64,000 nt of DNA from Nevskia sp. GTDB lineage: Bacteria > Pseudomonadota > Gammaproteobacteria > Nevskiales > Nevskiaceae. Where the stretch lies: positions 124,001 to 188,000 of the forward strand of contig JAKFUK010000005.1 of NCBI GenBank assembly GCA_021732745.1. Direction: 5' to 3'. Every line of letters starts with the position of its first letter. The stretch's first letter is position 1. The position numbers were made by a program, and so were the translations under genes. Shown here one piece after another: positions 1-7,798 of this stretch. The notes beneath the pieces were generated by a model, which ran no database searches, had not been told where the DNA came from, and worked only from the letters and a program-made list of their open reading frames with translations.

Positions 1-372
1 CACCCGGGTGATTTCCAGCAAGGTCGCTGGATGGCGGCTGATGAAGGCCAGCAGCGCCTCACGCTCGATGCGCAGCAGCAGGCTGTCGCGCAGCGCGTAG
101 ACCTCGCCGCTGCGCGGCTCGTCGGTCATCACGCTGATTTCGCCGATCGGCTCCAGCCGCGAGATATCGCCGGCCACCGAGCCGTCCGGCCGCAGCGCGC
201 GCAGGCGGCCGCTGGCGACGATGTACAGGCAATCAGCCGCGCCCCCGGCGGCAAAAAGCCGTTCGCCGCCGGCCACCGGATGGTGGCTGCACAGTGTCGC
301 GAGCTGGCTGATCGCCCGGCTGTCGAGGCTGGCAAACAGCCCGCATTGCGACAGGATGGCGGCTACGTCCAT
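1..372 (-). CDS. Cyclic nucleotide-binding domain protein (5' part, runs off window)
   Basis: I read 124 codons on the minus strand from an ATG at 372 to the window edge. The translation has the cyclic nucleotide-binding fold pattern: a CGLF.SLD start, an RLFAAGGAADCLYIV beta stretch, a SGRLRALRPDG turn and GEISVMTDEPRSGEVYALRDSLLLRI. This N-terminal cNMP domain is typical of Crp-like regulators and of NTE-type patatin phospholipases. The final piece, AFISRHPATLLEITR, resembles the phospholipase group more, but no catalytic part is inside the window. An upstream ATG in another frame stops after 11 codons, which supports the chosen start. Family is fairly sure, function is not. Confidence 0.7.
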   Translation of the reverse strand, partial: MDVAAILSQCGLFASLDSRAISQLATLCSHHPVAGGERLFAAGGAADCLYIVASGRLRALRPDGSVAGDISRLEPIGEISVMTDEPRSGEVYALRDSLLLRIEREALLAFISRHPATLLEITRV

Positions 373-420
373 GCGCTTTCGGGGAGTGGAATCGGCATGT
401 CGCTAGCTTCGCAGAAACAA

Positions 421-448
421 AAAAGGCGGGCCGAGTGGCCCGCCTTTT
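421..448. terminator. Rho-independent terminator
   Basis: A perfect 12-bp inverted repeat (AAAAGGCGGGCC / GGCCCGCCTTTT) with a 4-nt loop sits 19 bp past the stop of the minus-strand S8 protease. It is A-rich on one side and T-rich on the other, so it could work in both directions. Confidence 0.85.
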
Positions 449-466
449 CAGTGCCGCCCGAACGTC

Positions 467-1696
467 TTAATGGACGACGTACAGCATCGCGTTCGGTGAT
501 TCCGGACCGACATCGCTGAGCACGCCGAGCGTGGCTTCACCGAGCAGCGCGTCGATCACCGCGTCGACATTCGCCGCCGGATTGCTGCCGCGCACCAGCG
601 CTGCCGCACCGGCAACATGCGGCGACGACATCGAGGTGCCGCTGAGCACCCGGGTGCCGGTGTCATTGGTGTGCGAGGCCGAGGTGATCGAGGAGCCGGG
701 CCCGAAGATGTCGACGCATTCGCCGAAGTTCGAGAACGATGAGCGGGCGTCGGTGTTGGTGGTGGCACCGACGGTCAGCGCCGATGGCGTGCGCGCCGGC
801 GACTGCAAGCAGGCGTCCTGATCGCTGTTGCCGGCCGACACCGCGAACACCACGCCCGCGTCGACAGCGTTCTCCACCGCCAGGTCGAGTGCCGCCGAAG
901 CGCCGCCACCGAGCGACATGTTGGCAACCGCCGGGGCGATCGCATTGGCCGCCACCCAATCCACACCGGCAATCACGCCGGCATTGGTGCCGCTGCCGTT
1001 GCAGCCCAGCACCCGCACCGGGTGCACGGTGGCCCGCTTTGCCACGCCGTAGGTGGTGCCGACCGCCGTGCCCGAAACATGGGTGCCGTGGCCGTTGCAG
1101 TCGAGCGTGTTGACCGGATCGACACGGCCCAGCGCCCCCAGCGGCAGGCGCGAATTCGACGCGAAGTTGCGGCCGACGCCGACTCGGCCGGTGAAGTCGG
1201 TGTGGGTCGGGCTCAGGCCGGTGTCGATGATGTAGACGTGAGTGCCGGCACCGGCCTGCGCCGGGTAGACATACAGACCATCCATCGGCAGCGTGCGCTC
1301 GTCAACGCGATCCAGACCCCAGGTTGCGCCGGTCTGGGTGCTGGTCGGCGTCTGGGTGGTGCTCATCACCTGATCCTGCTCGATGAAGGCCACGCCCGGC
1401 TGCTTGGCCAGGGCCTCGGCCTGCGTGCGGCTCATGCGCGCGGCGAAGCCGAGCAGGGCGTGGCTGTATTCGGCCATCACTTCAGCGCCGCCGACCCGGG
1501 TCAGCAGGTTCTGCACGGTGTTGCGCAGGCCATCGCGCTGCACCGTGCCGGCCATCGCCTTGCGATCGAGTACCACGATGTACTGGCTGGCAATGGCATT
1601 GCTGACCGGCACACGCGGCGCGGCGGCAACGGCGGACGGGCCGGCGGCCAGCATCGCCGCAGCGATCGTGACCAGGGAAAGTGACTTCATTTTCAT
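467..1696 (-). CDS. Secreted subtilisin-like serine protease (S8, proteinase K type)
   Basis: This 409-residue protein starts at the ATG at 1696, preceded by AGAGG at good spacing; an upstream in-frame start at 1747 has no such support. It has a signal peptide (residues 1-26), an inhibitor I9-type propeptide (about 37-110, QYIVVLDRKAM to VAFIEQDQV) and a peptidase S8 domain. The catalytic triad is visible: Asp158 in IIDTG, His203 in GHGTHVSGT and Ser355 in GTSMSSPH, with oxyanion Asn290 in SAGN. It should degrade protein outside the cytoplasm after the propeptide is removed. It lacks an obvious C-terminal sorting domain. It is monocistronic, with a terminator right after the stop. Confidence 0.93.
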   Translation of the reverse strand: MKMKSLSLVTIAAAMLAAGPSAVAAAPRVPVSNAIASQYIVVLDRKAMAGTVQRDGLRNTVQNLLTRVGGAEVMAEYSHALLGFAARMSRTQAEALAKQPGVAFIEQDQVMSTTQTPTSTQTGATWGLDRVDERTLPMDGLYVYPAQAGAGTHVYIIDTGLSPTHTDFTGRVGVGRNFASNSRLPLGALGRVDPVNTLDCNGHGTHVSGTAVGTTYGVAKRATVHPVRVLGCNGSGTNAGVIAGVDWVAANAIAPAVANMSLGGGASAALDLAVENAVDAGVVFAVSAGNSDQDACLQSPARTPSALTVGATTNTDARSSFSNFGECVDIFGPGSSITSASHTNDTGTRVLSGTSMSSPHVAGAAALVRGSNPAANVDAVIDALLGEATLGVLSDVGPESPNAMLYVVH

Positions 1697-1902
1697 GACG
1701 GGAACCTCTGAGCAGGCTGTAGGGGGAGGCCAAACGAACGAGAACAATCGTGTTCTGACGCCTCATTCAGCGATGCTGCGGCAGCCTGCTCGATCCGGCA
1801 ACGGTAATTCCTTCCCGATTTCGCGGGATCGGGTCGGACTTGCGCCACATCAAGACCGGCCACGACTTCACAATGACAGCCCGTTTCGACCGACCCTGCA
1901 CC

Positions 1903-2679
1903 ATGCACGATCCCGACCGTTACCGCCCGACCGAACGCTTCGGCGACCGGGTCGACGACTACCGCCGCTATCGCCCCGGCTACCCCGGTGCCCTGACCCG
2001 CTGGCTGATCGCCGAAGCGGTACTTGACGCCGGCGACGCCGTGGCCGACATCGGCGCCGGCACCGGCCTGCTGACCCGCGATCTGCTGGCCGCCGGCCTC
2101 CACGCTCGCGCTGTCGAGCCGAACGCACCGATGCGCGCGGCGGCCGAAGCCGATCTCGGTCACTACCCGGGTTTTTCCAGCGTCGACGGCACGGCCGAAG
2201 CAACCACGCTGGCGGATGCCTCGGTGAAGCTCGTCACCGCTGCCCAGGCCTATCACTGGTTTCAGCCGGAAGCGGCGCGGGCGGAAAGCATCCGTATTCT
2301 CGTGCCCGGCGGTCATGCAGCGCTGATCTGGAACGTGCGGCGCATCGACAGCCGGTTCGCCGAAGCCTACGAAACCCTGCTGATGGCACGCTGCCCGGAC
2401 TACGCGGCCGGCCAGCCGCATCAGGCATCGGTTGCCGACATCGCCCGCTACTTCGGCCCGGCGACAACCCGGCATGTCGACTTCGACTACCAGCAGCACT
2501 TCGATTTCGAAGGTCTGAAGGGCCGGCTGCTGTCGTCCTCGTACACGCCTAAGCCCGGCGATCCGGCGCGCGAGCCGCTGTGTGATGCCCTGCGGACCCT
2601 GTTCGATCAGTACCAGCAGGACGGCCAGGTGGCGTTCGGCTACGACACCCGAGCCTGGATCGCCCAGCTCAAGGTTTGA
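1903..2679 (+). CDS. Class I SAM-dependent methyltransferase
   Basis: A 258-residue protein with the Methyltransf_11 pattern: motif I is DIGAGTGLLTRDLL, followed by an acidic AVEPNAPMR motif II, then TAQAYHWF and a PGGHAALIWN stretch near residue 140. This matches small YcgJ/UbiE-like methyltransferases whose acceptor is usually unknown. The N-terminal sequence RFGDRVDDYRRYRPGYP is the family's normal start, so I prefer the ATG at 1903 over in-frame ATGs at 1840 and 1873; none has a clear ribosome-binding site. Its last 11 bases overlap the end of the convergent LysR gene. Substrate is unknown. Confidence 0.85.
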   Translation: MHDPDRYRPTERFGDRVDDYRRYRPGYPGALTRWLIAEAVLDAGDAVADIGAGTGLLTRDLLAAGLHARAVEPNAPMRAAAEADLGHYPGFSSVDGTAEATTLADASVKLVTAAQAYHWFQPEAARAESIRILVPGGHAALIWNVRRIDSRFAEAYETLLMARCPDYAAGQPHQASVADIARYFGPATTRHVDFDYQQHFDFEGLKGRLLSSSYTPKPGDPAREPLCDALRTLFDQYQQDGQVAFGYDTRAWIAQLKV

Positions 2680-3577
2680 CGGTGTAGAGCCTGAGCATCA
2701 GTTCCCGCAGCCAGAGATTGGCGGGGTCCTGATGCTGGCGGGTGTGCCAGAACAGCTTGATGGCGATCTCCGGCAGCTTCGCCGGATGGTCGACGACCCG
2801 CAGCCCGAACGGTTCGACGATCTTTTCGGCGAAGCGCGCCGGCACCGTCGCGATCATGTCGCTGGCCGCCAGGATGTGGCCGACGGCGACGAAATGCGGC
2901 ACCCGCAGCCGGATCCGCCGGGCGATGCCCTGACGATCGAGCAGCGCATCAACCCGTCCGTGACCGGTACCGGCCGACATCACCACGACGTGCTCGGCCG
3001 CCGAGTAGGCATCGAGCGTCAGCGGCGCACGGCTCAAAGGATGGTCGCGGCGCATCAGGCAGACGTAGCGCTGCGAGAACAGCGGGCGCTGGAAGAAACC
3101 GGCTTTCAACTGCGGCAGCAACCCGAGCGCCAGATCGACCTGCCCGGCCTCCGTGGCGTCGCGCAGGTTCACCGCCGTGTTGCGCACCGTGCTGATGGTG
3201 ATCTGCGGCGCCTCGCGGGCCAGCGCGTCCATCAGGGTCGGCAGGAACCAGATTTCGCCGATGTCGGTCATGCCGATGGTGAAGCCGCGCTCTGCCGTCG
3301 CCGGAGCGAAGCCGCTGCGCTGATTGACGGCGCGCTGCAGCAGGCCGAGGGCGGTTGCCACCGGCTCGGCCAGGCTTTCGGCGAACGGTGTCGGCTCCAT
3401 GCCGCGCGAGGTGCGGCGGAACAGCTCGTCGCCGAACAAGCGGCGCAGCCGCGACAGCGCATTGCTGACCGCCGGCTGGCTCAGACCTAGCGTCTCTGCG
3501 GCACGCGACACGCGGCGCTCCAGCATCAGCTGCCGAAACACCACGAGCAGGTTCAGGTCGATTTCGCGCAGGTCCAT
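2669..3577 (-). CDS. LysR-family regulator, NahR/NagR-like
   Basis: A 302-residue LysR protein with an N-terminal winged helix (MDLREIDLNLLVVFRQL, then LGLSQPAVSNALSRLRRLF) and a substrate-binding domain. The middle and end closely follow what I remember of NahR, the salicylate-responsive activator of naphthalene degradation: GMEPTPFAESLAEPV, TIGMTDIGEIWF, AGFFQRPLFSQRYVCL, AGTGHGRVD and LPEIAIKLFWH. It faces the gentisate operon across a 303-bp spacer holding two NahR-type boxes. I infer that it activates that operon in response to salicylate or a related acid and controls its own transcription. Confidence 0.88.
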   Translation of the reverse strand: MDLREIDLNLLVVFRQLMLERRVSRAAETLGLSQPAVSNALSRLRRLFGDELFRRTSRGMEPTPFAESLAEPVATALGLLQRAVNQRSGFAPATAERGFTIGMTDIGEIWFLPTLMDALAREAPQITISTVRNTAVNLRDATEAGQVDLALGLLPQLKAGFFQRPLFSQRYVCLMRRDHPLSRAPLTLDAYSAAEHVVVMSAGTGHGRVDALLDRQGIARRIRLRVPHFVAVGHILAASDMIATVPARFAEKIVEPFGLRVVDHPAKLPEIAIKLFWHTRQHQDPANLWLRELMLRLYTVKP

Positions 3578-3589
3578 CGCCGGTCTTTC

Positions 3590-3604
3590 ATTCGTAAACG
3601 TGAT
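3590..3604. promoter_or_regulatory. NahR-type operator box 1 (ATTC-N7-TGAT)
   Basis: The 15-mer ATTCGTAAACGTGAT starts 13 bp upstream of the LysR start codon. The consensus I recall for NahR (ATTCACGCT-NN-TGAT) has the same ATTC-N7-TGAT frame. Binding is inferred. Confidence 0.6.
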
Positions 3605-3620
3605 GTTTCGTATTCAGAAC

Positions 3621-3635
3621 ATTCTATTGGCTGAT
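3621..3635. promoter_or_regulatory. NahR-type operator box 2 (ATTC-N7-TGAT)
   Basis: ATTCTATTGGCTGAT repeats the ATTC-N7-TGAT frame of the box at 3590. The two are 31 bp apart centre to centre, about three helical turns, as expected for a LysR tetramer binding one DNA face. Confidence 0.6.
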
Positions 3636-3678
3636 GAAGCTTGGGCGGGGATGATTCGTTCGCGACAGTTAAAAAAAA

Positions 3679-3856
3679 GCGGTCTCACGCAGAGAACGCA
3701 AAGGACGCAGAGAAAAGCGAAAGAGCAACGTAGGGCGGCAACCCCTCGCCGCCGACAGTTCTCGATCAAGCATGCGTGTCGGCAAAGGTTTGCCGACCTA
3801 CTTCGTCTTTTTTTGCGCTTTTCTCTGCGTCTTTCGCGTTCTCTGCGTGAGACCGC
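3679..3856. repeat. Palindromic intergenic repeat (copy A, long CACGCAGAGAACGC type)
   Basis: The outer arms are GCGGTCTCACGCAGAGAACG and its complement at 3836-3856. The interior has A-rich AAGGACGCAGAGAAAAGCG facing CGCTTTTCTCTGCGTC. A second, smaller palindrome sits inside: GTAGGGCGGCAA at 3731 faces GCCGACCTAC ending at 3803. The element lies 25 bp before the start codon of nagI, so it is part of the operon's leader RNA. Confidence 0.85.
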
Positions 3857-3880
3857 CTTGTTTCCTGGCCCACAAAAGCG

Positions 3881-4906
3881 ATGACCGACAGCCGCCGCGC
3901 CTACTACGACCGCATCAATGCCCACGGCCTGACGCCGCTCTGGGAAGTGCTCGGCGCGCTGGTGCCGCCGTCGCCGCGCTCGCCCGCAGTTCCTGCGCTG
4001 TGGCGCTACGCAGAACTGCGCGAGCACGTCATGGAGGCCGGCCGGGTGATCACGGCAGAGGAAGCCGAACGCCGCGTGCTGATCCTCGAAAACCCGGGGC
4101 TGCGCGGCCAGTCCTGCATCACCCAGTCGCTGTACGCCGGCTTGCAGCTGATCCTGCCGGGCGAAGTCGCGCCCGCGCATCGCCACACGCAATCGGCACT
4201 GCGGCTGGTGCTGGACGGCGAGGGCGCCTACACGGCGGTCGATGGCGAACGCACCACGATGCGCCGCGGCGATTTCATCATCACCCCGGCCTGGACCTTC
4301 CACGATCACGGCAACCTTGGCGATCAGCCGGTGGTCTGGCTCGATGGCCTCGACATTCCGACCGTGCGTTTTCTCGATGCCGGCTTTGCCGAAAAGGCCG
4401 CCGCGCATTCGCAGACCGTTTCCCGTCCGGAAGGCGATGCGCTGGCGCGCTACGGCAGCAATCTGTTGCCGATGGATTACGCCCCGAAAGCGGCTGATCC
4501 GACCCGGGTGTTCGTCTACCCGCATGCCAAGACCCGCGCTTCGATGCAGGCGATCGCCGCCGCTGGCGCGCCCGATCCGCATCTCGCCCACAAGCTGCGC
4601 TACGTCAATCCGGCCACCGGCGCTTCGCCGATGCCGACCATTGCTGCGTTCACGCAAGCGATTCCGGCCAGCTTCGAGACCCGCAGCCTGCGCTCGACCG
4701 ACGGCACCATCCACGTCTGCCTCGAAGGCAGTGGTGAGGCCGAGATTGCGGGGACGACGTATCGCTTCGCCGAGAACGACATCTTCGTCGTGCCGTCCTG
4801 GCACGCGTTGAAACTGCGCGCCGGCCACGACGACGCGATGCTGTTCAGCTTTTCCGACCGCCCGATCCAGCAGGCGCTGGGGCTGTGGCGCGAGGAGCGG
4901 TTGTGA
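3881..4906 (+). CDS. nagI: Gentisate 1,2-dioxygenase
   Basis: A 341-residue bicupin that should cleave the ring of gentisate to maleylpyruvate using Fe(II) and O2. The metal-binding cupin motif PAHRHTQSALRLV gives His100 and His102, with His141 in TFHDHG as the third ligand. The C-terminal cupin (about 265-335) lacks the same histidines, as usual. The length matches the family's roughly 340-350 residues. It is the first gene of a five-gene operon with a fumarylpyruvate hydrolase and a salicylate 5-hydroxylase-like oxygenase, which supports gentisate as substrate; the sister enzyme salicylate 1,2-dioxygenase cannot be fully excluded from sequence alone. Confidence 0.9.
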   Translation: MTDSRRAYYDRINAHGLTPLWEVLGALVPPSPRSPAVPALWRYAELREHVMEAGRVITAEEAERRVLILENPGLRGQSCITQSLYAGLQLILPGEVAPAHRHTQSALRLVLDGEGAYTAVDGERTTMRRGDFIITPAWTFHDHGNLGDQPVVWLDGLDIPTVRFLDAGFAEKAAAHSQTVSRPEGDALARYGSNLLPMDYAPKAADPTRVFVYPHAKTRASMQAIAAAGAPDPHLAHKLRYVNPATGASPMPTIAAFTQAIPASFETRSLRSTDGTIHVCLEGSGEAEIAGTTYRFAENDIFVVPSWHALKLRAGHDDAMLFSFSDRPIQQALGLWREERL

Positions 4907-4934
4907 GCGCGCTTGTTGGTCGAGAAGCTTTTTT

Positions 4935-5035
4935 AGCGCGGAGGCGCGAAGAACAGCCAGGAGGAGAACGCGGAACAGCAACGAATCTGAAAAAGCTGTT
5001 CTGCGTCCTTTCTTTTATCTCTGCGCCTCTGCGCT
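4935..5035. repeat. Palindromic intergenic repeat (copy C)
   Basis: The left arm AGCGCGGAGGCGC (4935-4947) faces GCGCCTCTGCGCT (5023-5035), and inside GAACAGC faces GCTGTTC. It separates nagI from nagK by 174 bp, an unusual gap inside an otherwise tight operon. It belongs to the same architectural class as the copies at 3679 and 14051 but has a diverged sequence. Confidence 0.75.
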
Positions 5036-5080
5036 GAAAGCCTTTGATGTTGCCGTTTTCGATACGAGCCACCGCACGAC

Positions 5081-5776
5081 ATGACCTACGCCATCCCCGC
5101 CCCGACGCAGCGCAGCCTGAGCATCGCCGGCAGCCCCGAGCGCTTCCCGGTCAACCGCATCTTCTGCGTCGGCCGCAACTACGCCGCCCACGCCCGCGAG
5201 ATGGGCCGCGATCCGGACCGCGAAGCGCCGTTCTTCTTCATGAAGCCGGCGCAGGCGGCGGTCGATGCCAGCGCGCCGGCCACGATTCCGTATCCGCCAC
5301 GCACCAAGAACTTCCACCACGAGATCGAACTGGTGGTGGCGATCCACAAGGGCGGCGCTGACATCAGCGTCGAGTCGGCACTCGATCACGTCTACGGCTA
5401 CGCCATCGGCCTCGACATGACCCGCCGCGATCTGCAACTCGACGCCCGCGACAAGGGCCGGCCCTGGGAGTTCGGCAAGTCGTTTGCGCAGTCGGCACCG
5501 ATCGGCGCGATCCATCGTGCAGCCGACATCGGCCATCCGGAGCACGCGCGGATCGCGCTGACCGTCAACGGCCAGCCACGGCAGTCCTCGGACATCGACA
5601 AGCTGATCTGGTCGGTCGCCGAGTCGATCGCGCAGCTGTCGATGTTTGATGCACTGGAAGCGGGTGATCTGATCATGACCGGCACGCCGGAAGGCGTGAA
5701 TGCCGTGCTGCCGGGCGATGTGATGCTTGGGACGATCGCTGGCTTGAGCAGCATCGAAGTCCACGTCGCGAAATAA
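5081..5776 (+). CDS. nagK: Fumarylpyruvate hydrolase (FAH family)
   Basis: A 231-residue fumarylacetoacetate-hydrolase-fold enzyme. Landmarks are FCVGRNYAAHAREMG near residue 28, KNFHHEIELVVAI with the metal-binding glutamates near 85, GYAIGLDMTRRDLQ, and MTGTPEGVNAVLPGD near the end. In gentisate pathways this subfamily splits fumarylpyruvate to fumarate and pyruvate. It stands directly downstream of nagI. The isomerase that would turn maleylpyruvate into its substrate is not in the window. Confidence 0.88.
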   Translation: MTYAIPAPTQRSLSIAGSPERFPVNRIFCVGRNYAAHAREMGRDPDREAPFFFMKPAQAAVDASAPATIPYPPRTKNFHHEIELVVAIHKGGADISVESALDHVYGYAIGLDMTRRDLQLDARDKGRPWEFGKSFAQSAPIGAIHRAADIGHPEHARIALTVNGQPRQSSDIDKLIWSVAESIAQLSMFDALEAGDLIMTGTPEGVNAVLPGDVMLGTIAGLSSIEVHVAK

Positions 5777-5803
5777 CAACAAACCCAAACGAGGAGCCCG
5801 AAG

Positions 5804-6523
5804 ATGGCCCACTACGTCCTGATCCACGGTGCCTGGCACGGCGGCTGGTGCTGGCGCGAGGTCGCGAAAACCCTGCGCGCGCAGGGCCACACGGTGTTCA
5901 CGCCGACGCTCACCGGCAATGGCGAAACCCGTCATCTCGGCGGCGAGCGCATCACCCTGGAAACCCATACCCGCGACGTGCTCGGGCTGATTGCCGCAGA
6001 GGAGCTGGACGACGTGATCCTCGTCGGCCACTCCTACGGCGGCATGGTGATCACCTCGGCCGCCGATCGCTGCGCCGACCGGATCAAGCGGCTGGTCTAT
6101 CTCGATGCCTTCGTGCCGACGCATGGCGACAACCTCGTCGACTGCATCCGCCGTAACCTGCCGCCGGAAGCCGCAGCGATCTTCATCGGCCATTTTCATC
6201 AGGCGCGCCAGAACGACGGCCTGATTCCGCCGATTCCCGGCGCACTGTTCGGCCAGACCCCGGCCACCACCGCGTGGATGGAACGGCAGTGCAACGCGCA
6301 GTCGCTCGCCACCTTCCAGTGGCCGGTGCTGCTGACCGGTGCTGCCGACGCGATTGCGCGCAGCTACATCGTTGCCGACGACTGGCAGCCGAGCCCGTTC
6401 CAGGCCGAAGCGGCGCGCTATGACGGTGCCGCCGGCTGGACGCTCGATCGCCTGCCCGGCGGTCACTGCCTGATGATGGACAGCCCGGCCGAGCTGTCGG
6501 CCCTGCTCGCGAAGCTGGCCTGA
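5804..6523 (+). CDS. Alpha/beta hydrolase, putative salicylate-type ester hydrolase
   Basis: A 239-residue alpha/beta hydrolase of the plant SABP2/EstC-like group: YVLIHGAWHGGWCW at the N-terminus, nucleophile elbow GHSYGG (Ser77), and catalytic His221 in GGHCLM. It has no signal peptide, so it acts in the cytoplasm. GAGGAG precedes the ATG at good spacing. It lies between nagK and nagG in the operon. SABP2-like enzymes hydrolyse methyl salicylate, so I infer that it frees salicylate, or a close analogue, from an ester for the downstream hydroxylase. The family is certain; the substrate is a guess from context. Confidence 0.8.
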   Translation: MAHYVLIHGAWHGGWCWREVAKTLRAQGHTVFTPTLTGNGETRHLGGERITLETHTRDVLGLIAAEELDDVILVGHSYGGMVITSAADRCADRIKRLVYLDAFVPTHGDNLVDCIRRNLPPEAAAIFIGHFHQARQNDGLIPPIPGALFGQTPATTAWMERQCNAQSLATFQWPVLLTGAADAIARSYIVADDWQPSPFQAEAARYDGAAGWTLDRLPGGHCLMMDSPAELSALLAKLA

Positions 6524-6532
6524 GCGCCTGCG

Positions 6533-7798
6533 ATGAACGCGCCGATTCCACTCGCCGAGCTGACGGCCTCCACGATGAACTGGGAGCGCGGCACCAGCCG
6601 CATTCCGTTCGCCGTCTACAACGATCCGGCACTCCACAAGCTGGAATTGCAGCGCTTCTTTTACGAGAAGCACTGGTGCTATGTCGGGCTTGAAGCGGAG
6701 ATTCCAAAGCCCGGCGACTACAAGCGCAGCAGCATCGGCGAGCGTTCGGTGCTGCTGGTGCGGGCGCTGGACGGCATTATCCATGTCGTCGAAAACGCCT
6801 GTGCGCATCGCGGCGTGGCTTTCTGTCGCGAACGCTTCGGCAATCGTGAGGCGTTCATCTGCCCCTACCACCAATGGAATTACGCGCTCGACGGTCGCCT
6901 GCGCGGCGTGCCGATGCGCCACGGTGTGAAGCGCGACGGTGTGGTCCAGGGCGGCATGCCGGCTGATTTCAATCTCGCCGATCACGGCCTGACCCGGCTG
7001 AAAGTGGCGGTGCGTGGTGGTGTGGTGTTCGCCAGCTTCGATCACCAGGTGGAGTCTTTCGAGGATTTCGTCGGGCCCGACGTGCTGCGCTACTTCGATC
7101 GTCTGTTCGATGGGCGTCAGCTCACCATCCTCGGCTACAACCGGCAGCGCATTCCCGGCAACTGGAAGCTGATGCAGGAAAACATCAAGGACCCCTATCA
7201 CCCGGGCCTGCTGCACACCTGGTTCGTGACCTTTGGTCTGTGGCGCGCCGACAACCGCGCGCAGATGGTGATGGACGCGCATCACCGCCATGCAGCGATG
7301 ATTTCCACGCGCGGCAATGCTGGTGCAGTGTCGGAAGTGTCGCGGGTGTCGAGCTTCAAGCAGACCATGAACCTGCACGATCCGCGCTTCCTCGACATCG
7401 TCCCCGAGCCCTGGTGGAACGGCCCGACCGCAGTGATGACGACTCTTTTTCCGAGCGTGATCCTGCAACAGCAGGTCAACAGTGTGTCGACCCGCCAGAT
7501 CATCCCCGACGGCCACGGCCACTTCGATTTCATCTGGACTCATTTCGGCTTCGAGGACGACACGGCCGAGATGACTCAGCGGCGCTTGCGGCAAGCCAAC
7601 CTGTTCGGGCCGGCCGGTTTCGTGTCGGCCGACGACGGCGAAGTGATCGAGTTCTCGCAGGAGAGCTTCGAGGCGAAGCCCGCGCATCGCACGCTTGCAG
7701 AACTCGGTGGCCGCGACGTCGAAAACACCGAGCACATGGTCACCGAAACGCTGATTCGCGGCATGTACCGCTACTGGCGCGAGGTCATGGCGCGATGA
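6533..7798 (+). CDS. nagG: Rieske oxygenase large subunit, salicylate 5-hydroxylase type
   Basis: A 421-residue ring-hydroxylating oxygenase alpha subunit. The Rieske [2Fe-2S] ligands are Cys90, His92, Cys110 and His113 (CAHRGVAFC...CPYHQW). The mononuclear iron site appears as ENIKDPYHPGLLH with His223 and His228 and bridging Asp220. The long stretches RQRIPGNWKLMQENIKD, TWFVTFGLWRADNR and NLFGPAGFVSADDGEVIEF match my memory of NagG from the naphthalene-gentisate pathway. It should add oxygen at C5 of salicylate, giving gentisate for NagI. It starts 10 bp after the hydrolase and overlaps nagH by ATGA. The ferredoxin and reductase that must feed it are absent here. Confidence 0.85.
   Translation: MNAPIPLAELTASTMNWERGTSRIPFAVYNDPALHKLELQRFFYEKHWCYVGLEAEIPKPGDYKRSSIGERSVLLVRALDGIIHVVENACAHRGVAFCRERFGNREAFICPYHQWNYALDGRLRGVPMRHGVKRDGVVQGGMPADFNLADHGLTRLKVAVRGGVVFASFDHQVESFEDFVGPDVLRYFDRLFDGRQLTILGYNRQRIPGNWKLMQENIKDPYHPGLLHTWFVTFGLWRADNRAQMVMDAHHRHAAMISTRGNAGAVSEVSRVSSFKQTMNLHDPRFLDIVPEPWWNGPTAVMTTLFPSVILQQQVNSVSTRQIIPDGHGHFDFIWTHFGFEDDTAEMTQRRLRQANLFGPAGFVSADDGEVIEFSQESFEAKPAHRTLAELGGRDVENTEHMVTETLIRGMYRYWREVMAR

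Noticed and set aside
5015-7735. A 906-codon open frame on the minus strand opposite nagK, the hydrolase and nagG
   Set aside because: It is an antisense shadow in GC-rich DNA. Its translation has no family pattern and is rich in Arg, His and Ala, while the plus-strand genes show full catalytic motifs.
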